A DNA stretch of 64,000 nt from Bacteroidales bacterium UBA6229 (GTDB lineage Bacteria > Bacteroidota > Bacteroidia > Bacteroidales > F082). Under the pieces are notes generated by a model. The model was not told where the DNA came from, did not search any database, and was given only the letters and a program-made list of their open reading frames with translations. The DNA is taken from positions 1-64,000 of the forward strand of contig DJWN01000089.1 of assembly GCA_002440975.1 (NCBI GenBank), given 5' to 3'. Positions 27,774-35,001 of this stretch are shown here, in pieces (within the stretch, counting starts at the first letter, position 1; every line of letters begins with the position of its first letter). The translations under genes and the position numbers were made by a program.

Positions 27774-28526
27774 ATGCCTGCATTAATGTCGGACAGCCTG
27801 GTCATCATACCTACCTACAACGAGAAGGAAAATATCGAAAAGATCATTCGGACGGTTTTTTCACTCGAAAAGGATTTTCATGTCCTGATCATTGAAGATA
27901 ATAGCCCGGATGGAACTGCACAGATCGTAAAATCGCTGATACCGGAGTTTCAAGACAGATTATTCATCGAAGAACGAAAAGGAAAACTGGGACTTGGCAC
28001 TGCTTATATCCATGGTTTTCGCTGGGCTTTACAGCGCCATTACGGCTTTGTTTTCGAAATGGATGCCGATTTTTCACATAATCCTGCCGACCTGGAAAGG
28101 TTATACCATGCCTGTGCTGTTGAAGGAGCCGACTTGGCTGTTGGTTCGCGTTATATCACTGGCGTTAATGTGGTTAATTGGCCGATGGGACGTGTATTGA
28201 TGTCGTATTACGCTTCGTCTTATGTGAGATTTGTCACCCGCATGAAAGTGCGCGACACCACTGCCGGTTTTGTCTGTTACACCCGAAAAGTACTGGAAAC
28301 CATAAATCTGGATCGGATCAAATTTGTTGGCTATGCCTTCCAGATTGAAATGAAATATACAGCCTGCAAACTTGGATTTACCCTTAAAGAAGTGCCGATA
28401 GTATTTACCGATCGCACCGAAGGCACCTCGAAAATGAATAAACGCATTTTTAAAGAAGCTATTTTCGGGGTAATTAATCTCAGATTAAGAGGAATAAGCG
28501 GGAAAATAAAAGCCAGAAAAGTCTGA
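27774..28526 (+). CDS. Polyprenol-monophosphate glycosyltransferase (family 2, DPM1-like)
   Basis: The 250-residue product is a GT2 enzyme of the dolichol/polyprenol-phosphate mannosyltransferase type: LVIIPTYNEKENIEKII at the start, EDNSPDGT, the metal-binding DAD in FEMDADFSHNP, and VGSRYITG with a YAFQIEMKY acceptor segment. There is no C-terminal membrane pair, as in single-domain DPM1 enzymes. It would load a sugar from a nucleotide sugar onto a polyprenyl phosphate carrier. ATGs at 27774 and 27786 both fit; the second gives MSDSLVIIPTYNE. A -7 box (TAAATTTG, 27750-27757) lies upstream. pyrC follows after five bases. Confidence 0.88.
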   Translation: MPALMSDSLVIIPTYNEKENIEKIIRTVFSLEKDFHVLIIEDNSPDGTAQIVKSLIPEFQDRLFIEERKGKLGLGTAYIHGFRWALQRHYGFVFEMDADFSHNPADLERLYHACAVEGADLAVGSRYITGVNVVNWPMGRVLMSYYASSYVRFVTRMKVRDTTAGFVCYTRKVLETINLDRIKFVGYAFQIEMKYTACKLGFTLKEVPIVFTDRTEGTSKMNKRIFKEAIFGVINLRLRGISGKIKARKV

Positions 28527-28531
28527 AAATC

Positions 28532-29875
28532 ATGTCTGCCATTCTGATACAAAATGCTACGATTATCAACGAAAACAAACATTTTGTTGCTGATTTACTC
28601 ATCCGTGAAGCATTGATCGAAAAAATTGCCGAACCCGGCAAAATTGATGCTAGAGCTGACTTCAGAATTGTTGACGCCAAAGGGCTCTTGCTTGTTCCGG
28701 GAGTGATTGATGATCAGGTTCATTTTAGGGAACCAGGACTGACTTATAAAGCTGATATCCAAAGCGAAAGCCGAGCTGCTATTGCAGGAGGAATTACCAG
28801 CTTTATGGAAATGCCCAATACCATTCCTAATGTGCTTACACAGGAACTGCTCGAAGAAAAATACCAGCTGGCTGCACAAAAATCGATGGCCAACTTTTCA
28901 TTTTACATGGGAGCATCTAACGATAATGTGGCCGAAATCGTAAAAACAGATCCAGAAAAAGTCTGTGGTATCAAGGTTTTTATGGGTTCAAGCACGGGTA
29001 ATATGCTCGTGGATGATGAAGAAAGTCTATCAAAGATTTTTGCCAACGCCCCTACCCTGGTTGCCGTACATTGCGAAGACGAAACTACCATCAGGCAAAA
29101 TTTGGCCGTATTTCGGCAAAAATTTACTACGGGTGCACCTGCTGAGGTTCATCCTCAAATCAGAAGTGCGGAAGCCTGTTATTTGTCATCTTCAAAGGCC
29201 GTTGCCTTAGCAAAAAAATACAACACCCGGCTGCATATTCTGCACCTGAGCACAGCAATCGAAACTACTCTTTTCACCGATGAAATTCCACTTGAAGAAA
29301 AACAGATCACTGCCGAAGTTTGCCTGCATCACCTTTGGTTTAGTGATAAGGATTATGCTCAAAAAGGAAATTTTATCAAATGGAATCCTGCTGTAAAATC
29401 GGAAGAAGACCGGCAAGCATTATGGGAAGCATTGCGAAGCGGGAAAATAGATGTGGTGGCCACTGATCATGCGCCGCACACTTTTGAGGAAAAATCACGG
29501 CCATATTTTGAAGCACCTTCCGGCGGCCCCATGGTTCAGCATTTGCTGCCAGCCATGCTCGATCTGGCTCAAAATGGTTATCTCACAATCGGGATGGCCA
29601 TCGAAAAACTGTGTCACAATCCCGCAAAATTGTTCAAAATTCAAAAACGCGGTTTTATCCGCGAAGGTTATTACGCTGATTTAGTGCTTGTTGATCCTAA
29701 TCGACCACAAACTGTCTCATCAGAAAATATACATTATAAATGTGGCTGGTCGCCGCTTGATGGAACCAGCCTGAAACATCAGGTTAAATACACCTTTGTA
29801 AATGGAGAATTGGCTTATGAGAACGGAAAATTCCATGAAGAAGTCCGCGGACAAAGGCTTTTATTTGATCGCTAG
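28532..29875 (+). CDS. pyrC: Dihydroorotase
   Basis: Dihydroorotase cyclises carbamoyl-aspartate in pyrimidine synthesis. The 447-residue product has the amidohydrolase layout: DDQVHFREPGLTYKADI (residues 60-76), MEMPNTIPN, VAVHCEDE, LHILHLSTA and the catalytic VVATDHAPHT. In the first motif the usual D-x-H-x-H has Gln at position 62 in place of the first histidine. From memory this variant recurs in Bacteroidota dihydroorotases, but an alignment is needed to confirm it. The gene follows a glycosyltransferase by five bases and overlaps the MORN lipoprotein gene. Confidence 0.93.
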   Translation: MSAILIQNATIINENKHFVADLLIREALIEKIAEPGKIDARADFRIVDAKGLLLVPGVIDDQVHFREPGLTYKADIQSESRAAIAGGITSFMEMPNTIPNVLTQELLEEKYQLAAQKSMANFSFYMGASNDNVAEIVKTDPEKVCGIKVFMGSSTGNMLVDDEESLSKIFANAPTLVAVHCEDETTIRQNLAVFRQKFTTGAPAEVHPQIRSAEACYLSSSKAVALAKKYNTRLHILHLSTAIETTLFTDEIPLEEKQITAEVCLHHLWFSDKDYAQKGNFIKWNPAVKSEEDRQALWEALRSGKIDVVATDHAPHTFEEKSRPYFEAPSGGPMVQHLLPAMLDLAQNGYLTIGMAIEKLCHNPAKLFKIQKRGFIREGYYADLVLVDPNRPQTVSSENIHYKCGWSPLDGTSLKHQVKYTFVNGELAYENGKFHEEVRGQRLLFDR

Positions 29876-30311
29876 CCTGTCTGTTCTTCTTATATTGTTT
29901 GGTTTTTTACAGGCCTGTCAACAAGAAGCAAGGCAGGAAGAAAATCTTACTTCAGAAATCATTGATATCTGGGATAACGGCAAACCCAAGATTGTCCGTT
30001 TTTTTCGTGAAGACGAGAACGGACAAAAAATTCTGGTTCGCGAAAAACAATATTATCCCGAAGGTGCTTTAAGTATGGAAGGTGACTATCTGAACAACAA
30101 ACGATCGGGCATCTGGAAATCCTGGTACGAGGATGGCACCTTGTGGAGCGAGGGTCGTTTTGTAAATGGCAAACGCGAAGGACTTGGCACTGTGTATCAT
30201 CCCAATGGAAAAAAACATCTTGAAGGACAGTACAAAGACGGGAATCGTACCGGACTCTGGCGTGCTTGGGATGAGCAGGGCGAACTTATCAGCGAACAAA
30301 CACACCCCTAA
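29835..30311 (+). CDS. MORN-repeat lipoprotein (YwqK-like)
   Basis: The 158-residue product begins MKKSADKGFYLIASLSVLL with a lipobox FLQAC (Cys at about residue 28). The mature part has at least four MORN-type repeats of about 23 residues (YLNNKRSGIWKSWYEDGTLW, FVNGKREGLGTVYHPNGK, YKDGNRTGLWRAWDEQGEL). The frame opens at 29802 but the lipobox spacing supports the ATG at 29835. It overlaps pyrC by 41 bases, so translation is likely linked to pyrC. Such repeats often lie next to membranes, but the role here is unknown. Its stop overlaps the convergent phosphatase gene by four bases. Confidence 0.8.
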   Translation: MKKSADKGFYLIASLSVLLILFGFLQACQQEARQEENLTSEIIDIWDNGKPKIVRFFREDENGQKILVREKQYYPEGALSMEGDYLNNKRSGIWKSWYEDGTLWSEGRFVNGKREGLGTVYHPNGKKHLEGQYKDGNRTGLWRAWDEQGELISEQTHP

Positions 30312-31339
30312 TCCACATTCAAATAAAGAATAACAGGCAGATGGTCGCTAAAACCACCAAAATACCGGCCTCCTGATGCTGTTCGGTTAGGACGTGGTTC
30401 GCCACTTTTTGGATTGAACAGCATCCAGTGATGTTTCACTACCTCAAAGGTTCTTACAGACGGCTTTTCAGAGTTAAGCAGTGCGTGCGAAACAATCACC
30501 TGATCGAAAAAATCCCAGCTGCGATAATAGAGTGTACCTTTGCCAGCTTCAAAAAGTGGAAGACTTAGGTTGAACAGGCGGCTTGCGGCATCCAAATCAT
30601 TCGGACTAACAGCTTGTAAATGAGCTGTGATGCTGGGATCGTTGGGATTATCATTCAAATCGCCCATAATCACTATATGTGCCATAGGATCCAGCGTCAA
30701 CAGGGAATCTGACAAATGTCGCAAAAAATCGCCATAACGCGCCCTTCTGGGAGCCGTTTCATCTTTGCCGCCATAGCGTGAAGTCCAGTGATTTACAAAA
30801 ATATGCAAGGTATCTCCTCCCCAAATCAAACCTTTCACATACAATACATGCCGCATACTTTCCGGCTTTTCCAAATTCGGTTCAAGTGCTTTTGTGGCTA
30901 ATATTTTAAAAAAGTCTTTCCGGTAAATCGCCGCAACTTCAATTCCACGAGGGTCATTATCACTGATATGAATAATGCTGTAATCTGCTTTGGCAAGTGC
31001 CGGTGTTTTCACCAAATCATCAAGCACCTCCCGATTTTCAATTTCGGCCAACCCAACAAAATGCGGGAAATCCAAACTATCCAAAGCAGCTAGTACCCGA
31101 GCCTTTTGAGCAAGCGAATTCTGATACTTTTCTGTATTCCAATCCAGTTTTGATCCCGGGAGAAACTCCTCATCATTGACTGTTGGATCATTGATGGTAT
31201 CAAAAAGATTCTCCACATTATAAAAGGCTGCCATCCAGGCATCATTTGGCTTCTTAACAGATTGCTTTGTCAGGTTACAGCTCGTCAGGAAAAAGGTAAA
31301 GCCAAGCAACAGTAAAACTGAATTTCTAATAAAACGCAT
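30308..31339 (-). CDS. Endonuclease/exonuclease/phosphatase family lipoprotein
   Basis: The 343-residue product has a lipobox (FFLTSC, Cys21) and an EEP-fold domain with the family blocks AFYNVENLFDT, VGLAEIENREVLDDL, FVNHWTSRYGG, VIMGDLNDNPNDPS and the final SDHLPVILYL. These hold the catalytic Glu, Asn, Asp and His of metal-dependent phosphodiesterases. It is predicted to be anchored in the periplasm or at the outer membrane and to cut nucleic acid or phosphoester substrates. It starts on the hslR stop (TAATG overlap), making it the last gene of era-der-hslR-EEP. Whether it helps the nuclease locus upstream is only a guess. Confidence 0.88.
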   Translation of the reverse strand: MRFIRNSVLLLLGFTFFLTSCNLTKQSVKKPNDAWMAAFYNVENLFDTINDPTVNDEEFLPGSKLDWNTEKYQNSLAQKARVLAALDSLDFPHFVGLAEIENREVLDDLVKTPALAKADYSIIHISDNDPRGIEVAAIYRKDFFKILATKALEPNLEKPESMRHVLYVKGLIWGGDTLHIFVNHWTSRYGGKDETAPRRARYGDFLRHLSDSLLTLDPMAHIVIMGDLNDNPNDPSITAHLQAVSPNDLDAASRLFNLSLPLFEAGKGTLYYRSWDFFDQVIVSHALLNSEKPSVRTFEVVKHHWMLFNPKSGEPRPNRTASGGRYFGGFSDHLPVILYLNVD

Positions 31340-31719
31340 TATTCGTCTGTTTTGAGTTTGTCAATTAATCTTCTTTCTCTTTTTGTCGGGCGCCCCAAGC
31401 CTCTTCCCCGATACTCCGTTTTGGCGGCTTTTACCAGCTCATAACGCTCATACTCTTCCATTGGCGTATGATCAATCAGCAGGTTTTCGACCAGCTTGGC
31501 GGCAACCCTGTTTTTTGCCGGTTCTTTCACTTCCACTTTTCGGTGCAATTGCCCGACCTGCACTTCGATCAGATCGCCTGCTTTCACCTCCCGGGAAGCT
31601 TTTACTGAATGCCCTTCCATCTTCACCTTTCCGCCTTTGCAGGCATCGGCAGCAAGGGTACGGGTTTTAAAAAGCCTCACAGCCCACATCCATTTGTCTA
31701 TCCTAACCGAATCGCTCAT
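31339..31719 (-). CDS. hslR: Ribosome-associated heat-shock protein, S4 domain (Hsp15)
   Basis: Hsp15 binds free 50S subunits carrying stalled nascent peptides and helps recycle them. The 126-residue product starts with the S4 RNA-binding domain (VRIDKWMWAVRLFKTRTLA, then GGKVKMEGHSVKASREVKAG) and ends in a basic tail (RGRGLGRPTKRERRLIDKL). It overlaps der by four bases (ATGA) and touches the EEP gene by one base, so it is tightly embedded in the era-der operon. Confidence 0.88.
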   Translation of the reverse strand: MSDSVRIDKWMWAVRLFKTRTLAADACKGGKVKMEGHSVKASREVKAGDLIEVQVGQLHRKVEVKEPAKNRVAAKLVENLLIDHTPMEEYERYELVKAAKTEYRGRGLGRPTKRERRLIDKLKTDE

Positions 31720-33023
31720 TTTTGCCTGAAATACAATTGAATAGGAACTCCTTTAAAGTTGAATTGTTCGCGCAACTTATTTTCTAAAAACCGCCGATAA
31801 CTTTCTTTCACATCTTTCGGAAAATTACAGAAAAAAACAAATTGTGGTGTTTGCGTTTTCAACTGCGTGATGTATTTGATTTTCACATATTTGCCGCGCG
31901 TTGTCGCTGGTGGCGGAGAAGCTTGAATGATCGGCAACAACAATTCGTTTAACTGTGAAGTTGCAATACGACGATTACGATTTTCGTAAACCTCATGCGC
32001 CGCTTCCAGCACCTTGAAAATCCTTTGCTTATTGATTACGGAAGTAAATACAATCGGAATATCAGTAAAAGGTGCTGTCCGTTCTTTGATAGCTTTTTCG
32101 TATTCCAGGTGGGTGTTGTTCTCCTTTTCAATCAAATCCCATTTATTGGCCACAATCACAACGCCTTTACGGTTTTTTTCGGCCAGCTTGAGAATATTCA
32201 GATCCTGCGCTTCAATGCCTGTTTGCGCATCAATCAAAATAATCACCACATCACTTTCCTCAATAGAACGAATAGCACGCAAAACAGAATAAAATTCAAT
32301 ATTCTCGTAAACTTTTCCTTTTTTACGCAACCCGGCAGTATCAACCAAAATAAAATTCATCCCAAAAGCATTGTATTCGGTATGAATGCTATCACGTGTT
32401 GTGCCGGCAATGGATGTAACTATGTTGCGCTCAATTCCCAGAAAAGCATTGATAATAGACGATTTCCCCACATTTGGACGCCCAACTACGGCAAATTTGG
32501 GCAAATCACTTTCGATGGTGGTCATTTCCTCAGGTAAAAGTTTCACCATTTCATCCAACAGCTCGCCAGTGCCACTGCCATTGATAGCCGAAATGGGGAA
32601 AGGCTCGCCCAAACCGAAGGAATAAAACTCCTGTGCATCGGCAATGCGATCCGGATTATCAACTTTGTTGGCAACAAGCAACACCTTTTTCTTAGACTGA
32701 CGCAACAAATTTGCCACCTCCTGATCTAAAATATGAATGCCTTCGCGGGCATCCACCACGAAAAAGATCACATCAGCCTCATCGATCGCCAGGGCTACCT
32801 GCTTGCGGATTTCTTCTTCAAAAATATCGTCAGAGCCAACCACATAACCACCCGTATCGATCAGTGAAAAAGTTTTACCGTTCCAATCGCTACGACCATA
32901 ATGGCGATCGCGGGTAACGCCGCTGGTTTCCTCCACTATTGCCTGTCGCGCCTGCACTAATCTATTAAAAAAGGTGGACTTTCCTACATTGGGTCTGCCC
33001 ACAATTGCCGCAATATTTGTCAT
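31716..33023 (-). CDS. der: GTPase Der (EngA)
   Basis: Der is an essential ribosome-assembly GTPase with two G domains in one chain. The 435-residue product shows G1 motifs GRPNVGKSTFFNRL (about residue 8) and GRPNVGKSSIINAF (about 180), DTGG and DTAG G3 motifs, NKVD and NKWD G4 motifs and a C-terminal KH-like domain ending VPIQLYFRQK. It lies 17 bases downstream of era and overlaps hslR by four bases. Confidence 0.96.
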   Translation of the reverse strand: MTNIAAIVGRPNVGKSTFFNRLVQARQAIVEETSGVTRDRHYGRSDWNGKTFSLIDTGGYVVGSDDIFEEEIRKQVALAIDEADVIFFVVDAREGIHILDQEVANLLRQSKKKVLLVANKVDNPDRIADAQEFYSFGLGEPFPISAINGSGTGELLDEMVKLLPEEMTTIESDLPKFAVVGRPNVGKSSIINAFLGIERNIVTSIAGTTRDSIHTEYNAFGMNFILVDTAGLRKKGKVYENIEFYSVLRAIRSIEESDVVIILIDAQTGIEAQDLNILKLAEKNRKGVVIVANKWDLIEKENNTHLEYEKAIKERTAPFTDIPIVFTSVINKQRIFKVLEAAHEVYENRNRRIATSQLNELLLPIIQASPPPATTRGKYVKIKYITQLKTQTPQFVFFCNFPKDVKESYRRFLENKLREQFNFKGVPIQLYFRQK

Positions 33024-33040
33024 ATCTATAGTATTTATTA

Positions 33041-33925
33041 TCAGGCTTCATAGCCAAAGCGGCGAAGCATTTGCTCGTCATCGCGCCAGTTTTTATTTAC
33101 TTTCACACTCAATTCCAGGAATACCTTTTTGCCTACAAATTCCTCAATATCTGTCCTGGCTTGTGTTCCCATTTTCTTTATCGCACTACCTTGTTTGCCA
33201 ATCAAAATCGCTTTTTGCGAGTCGCGTGCAGCAAAAATGATGGCCTGTATCCTGATCAGCTTTTCAGTTTCTTCGTATGCATCTACAGCTACTTCAACAG
33301 AGTACGGAATTTCCTGCTTATAATTCAACAAGATTTTTTCGCGAATGATTTCAGCAATAAAAAAACGCATGGATTTATCTGTCAACTCATCTTTTGGAAA
33401 ATAAGGCGGCGACTCAGGAAGTATATCAAGAATCTGCTCAAAAAGATAAGCCACATTATGCCCGGGCAAAGCTGCCAGCGGAAAAACCGTAGCCCCCGGC
33501 AAAGCCTCGTTCCAGAAAGCAACCGACTGTTCAACCTTCGGTTGATCTGACAAATCAATTTTGTTGATGAGCACAAAAACAGGAACCTTGCTGTGCTGCA
33601 ATTTTTCGATCGTAGAAGTGTGATGCTGAACCGAATCGCTGATGTCGACCATAAATAAAATCAGGTCGGCATCAATAAAAGCCGTTTCCACAAACTGATT
33701 CATCACATGATGCATCTTGTAGGCCGGCTGGTGAATAATACCCGGCGTATCGGAAAAAACAATCTGAAAATCATCGCCATTTACAATTCCCAGGATGCGA
33801 TGGCGAGTTGTTTGCGCTTTTGAAGTGATGATCGAAAGCTTTTCGCCCACCAGTGCATTCATCAGGGTTGACTTGCCAACATTAGGGTTTCCGACAATAT
33901 TTACATATCCGGCTTTATGTGTCAT
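33041..33925 (-). CDS. era: GTPase Era
   Basis: Era is a GTPase that binds 16S rRNA near the 3' end and helps 30S maturation. The 294-residue product has G1 GNPNVGKSTLMNAL, the G3 DTPG segment, NKID G4 and a C-terminal KH domain (AILIGKQGSAIKKMGTQA). The frame is open to 33958, but MTHKAGYVNIVGNPN at the ATG at 33925 matches the family start. It leads the era-der-hslR-EEP operon. It is divergent from the tRNA gene. Confidence 0.95.
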   Translation of the reverse strand: MTHKAGYVNIVGNPNVGKSTLMNALVGEKLSIITSKAQTTRHRILGIVNGDDFQIVFSDTPGIIHQPAYKMHHVMNQFVETAFIDADLILFMVDISDSVQHHTSTIEKLQHSKVPVFVLINKIDLSDQPKVEQSVAFWNEALPGATVFPLAALPGHNVAYLFEQILDILPESPPYFPKDELTDKSMRFFIAEIIREKILLNYKQEIPYSVEVAVDAYEETEKLIRIQAIIFAARDSQKAILIGKQGSAIKKMGTQARTDIEEFVGKKVFLELSVKVNKNWRDDEQMLRRFGYEA

Positions 33926-33946
33926 TGAAAAATATTTGCTGAAAAA

Positions 33947-33978
33947 TTTGCTTTGCAAAGTAACAAAATATATCTTTG
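33947..33978 (+). promoter_or_regulatory. Bacteroidota promoter for the initiator tRNA
   Basis: TTTG at 33947-33950 and TATCTTTG at 33971-33978 with a 20-base spacer are an almost ideal match to the Bacteroidota -33/-7 consensus. Transcription would start near 33985, about 45 bases before the tRNA. Confidence 0.7.
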
Positions 33979-34028
33979 CACTCCCATTTCGGAAACGGAT
34001 TTAAGTTTCACATGGAAATGTCGCACAT

Positions 34029-34100
34029 TGCGGGGTGGAGCAGAGGCAGCTCGTTGGGCTCATAACCCAAAGGTCAGAGGTTCGAATCCTCTCCCCGCTA
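34029..34100 (+). tRNA. tRNA-fMet (CAT), initiator
   Basis: The 72-base cloverleaf folds fully: acceptor 34029-34035 with 34093-34099, D-arm GAGC/GCTC with a 7-base loop, anticodon stem TTGGG/CCCAA with loop CTCATAA (anticodon CAT), and T-arm AGAGG/CCTCT with loop TTCGAAT. Three consecutive G-C pairs in the anticodon stem and an unpaired first acceptor position (T1 with T72) are marks of an initiator tRNA. The 3' CCA is not encoded (CTA follows). Confidence 0.95.
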
Positions 34101-34105
34101 CTAAA

Positions 34106-34148
34106 AAACCCTTTCAGCTTTTATTGTTGAAAGGGTTTGTTTTTTTTG
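34106..34148 (+). terminator. Terminator of the initiator tRNA
   Basis: An 11-bp stem AAACCCTTTCA / TGAAAGGGTTT (arms 34106-34116 and 34128-34138) followed directly by a T-rich run. Confidence 0.85.
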
Positions 34149-34228
34149 TTGTCTTTTGTCCTCTTTGGTAATTCTTGTTTCCCCAATTTTTAATTCGCTA
34201 ATTAATGATGCTAAAGTTATTGATTAGA

Positions 34229-34600
34229 TCAAAACGATTTATCCCGCCCAATCCATCCTAAATGGTTGTGTTTGAAGTCATCAGAATATTTCAGCCCATA
34301 TCCAAAAACTCTGTTTATGGCCGAGTGTCCAAACAAAATTACACCCTACAACATCAAAATTGAAATATTGAAATAAAGCCCAAAACTGAACAGTAAAACT
34401 GCCAGCATTTTATAATGAAATAAATTGGACATCCAGGCTCCTGTTTTTGTATTGATCAGATAGCCCAGCATTGATAAATCAGGCAAAAGTAACAAGGCCG
34501 GAAAAAGCCACCCTTTGAAATCCAATTGGCTAAATAATACAATGGAAAGTAAAAACTGTCCTAATTCCTCAATTTTCAAAGGCTTATTCATAGCATACAC
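34229..34600 (-). pseudogene. DUF4260 family membrane protein interrupted by an in-frame TAG
   Basis: The 84-residue frame (34346-34600; best start is the ATG at 34591, KPLKIEELGQFLLSIVLFS) ends at a TAG. The same frame continues after that codon (GVILFGHSAINRVFGYGLKY, then DDFKHNHLGWIGR) to a TGA at 34229. Read through, the protein would be about 120 residues, close to the usual DUF4260 length, with the typical PDLSMLGYLIN block before the stop and the family's C-terminus after it. This looks like a recent nonsense change or a sequencing error, not a frameshift. DUF4260 proteins are small membrane proteins of unknown role. Confidence 0.75.
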
Positions 34601-35001
34601 CTTTAGTTCTTAGTAATTATTGTGGAACTTTTAAACAGCATTTAAACATTCTTGCAATCACAAATTTCTTTTTTAGAAACCTCAAATCACAAGCGCATGT
34701 TTCTCTATTTGTGTTTCTTACAAACGACAATACTTTTATTGGGTTGAATAATTCATTTAAAATTCATCAATAAACGCATGGTATCCGTTTCTATTATTTT
34801 ACCATTTTGCCTGGTTTCAAAAAGATTGCTTTAATTCTCATTGTGATGTATTTTCATTGAGCAAATTCATCAAAAAAAATCTTGTTGATACTAATCTGTT
34901 GATGAAAAGAGTTTGATAAAACAAATGTACAACAACAAAGCAAACTTCTTGATGTATTTTTGAAGAGAAAATATATCCTTTGAATACCTCAATAACAAAA
35001 C
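34601..35001. other. Intergenic region upstream of the hybrid kinase
   Basis: This 401-base, very AT-rich region has no credible gene. It carries an inverted repeat TTCATCAA ... TTGATGAA (34866-34873 and 34899-34906) and a -7-like TATTTTTG (34955-34962) about 40 bases before the kinase ATG. A short frame on the minus strand (34838-35032) overlaps the kinase start and has no recognisable features. Confidence 0.5.

Noticed and set aside
34029..34228. tRNA-associated integration site
   Set aside because: No integrase gene or repeated 3' end of the tRNA was found downstream.
34346..34348. TAG recoding as an explanation for the DUF4260 and 21221 interruptions
   Set aside because: TAG serves as the normal stop of several intact genes here, for example at 9035-9037 and 10362-10364, so it is not reassigned; single nonsense changes are simpler.
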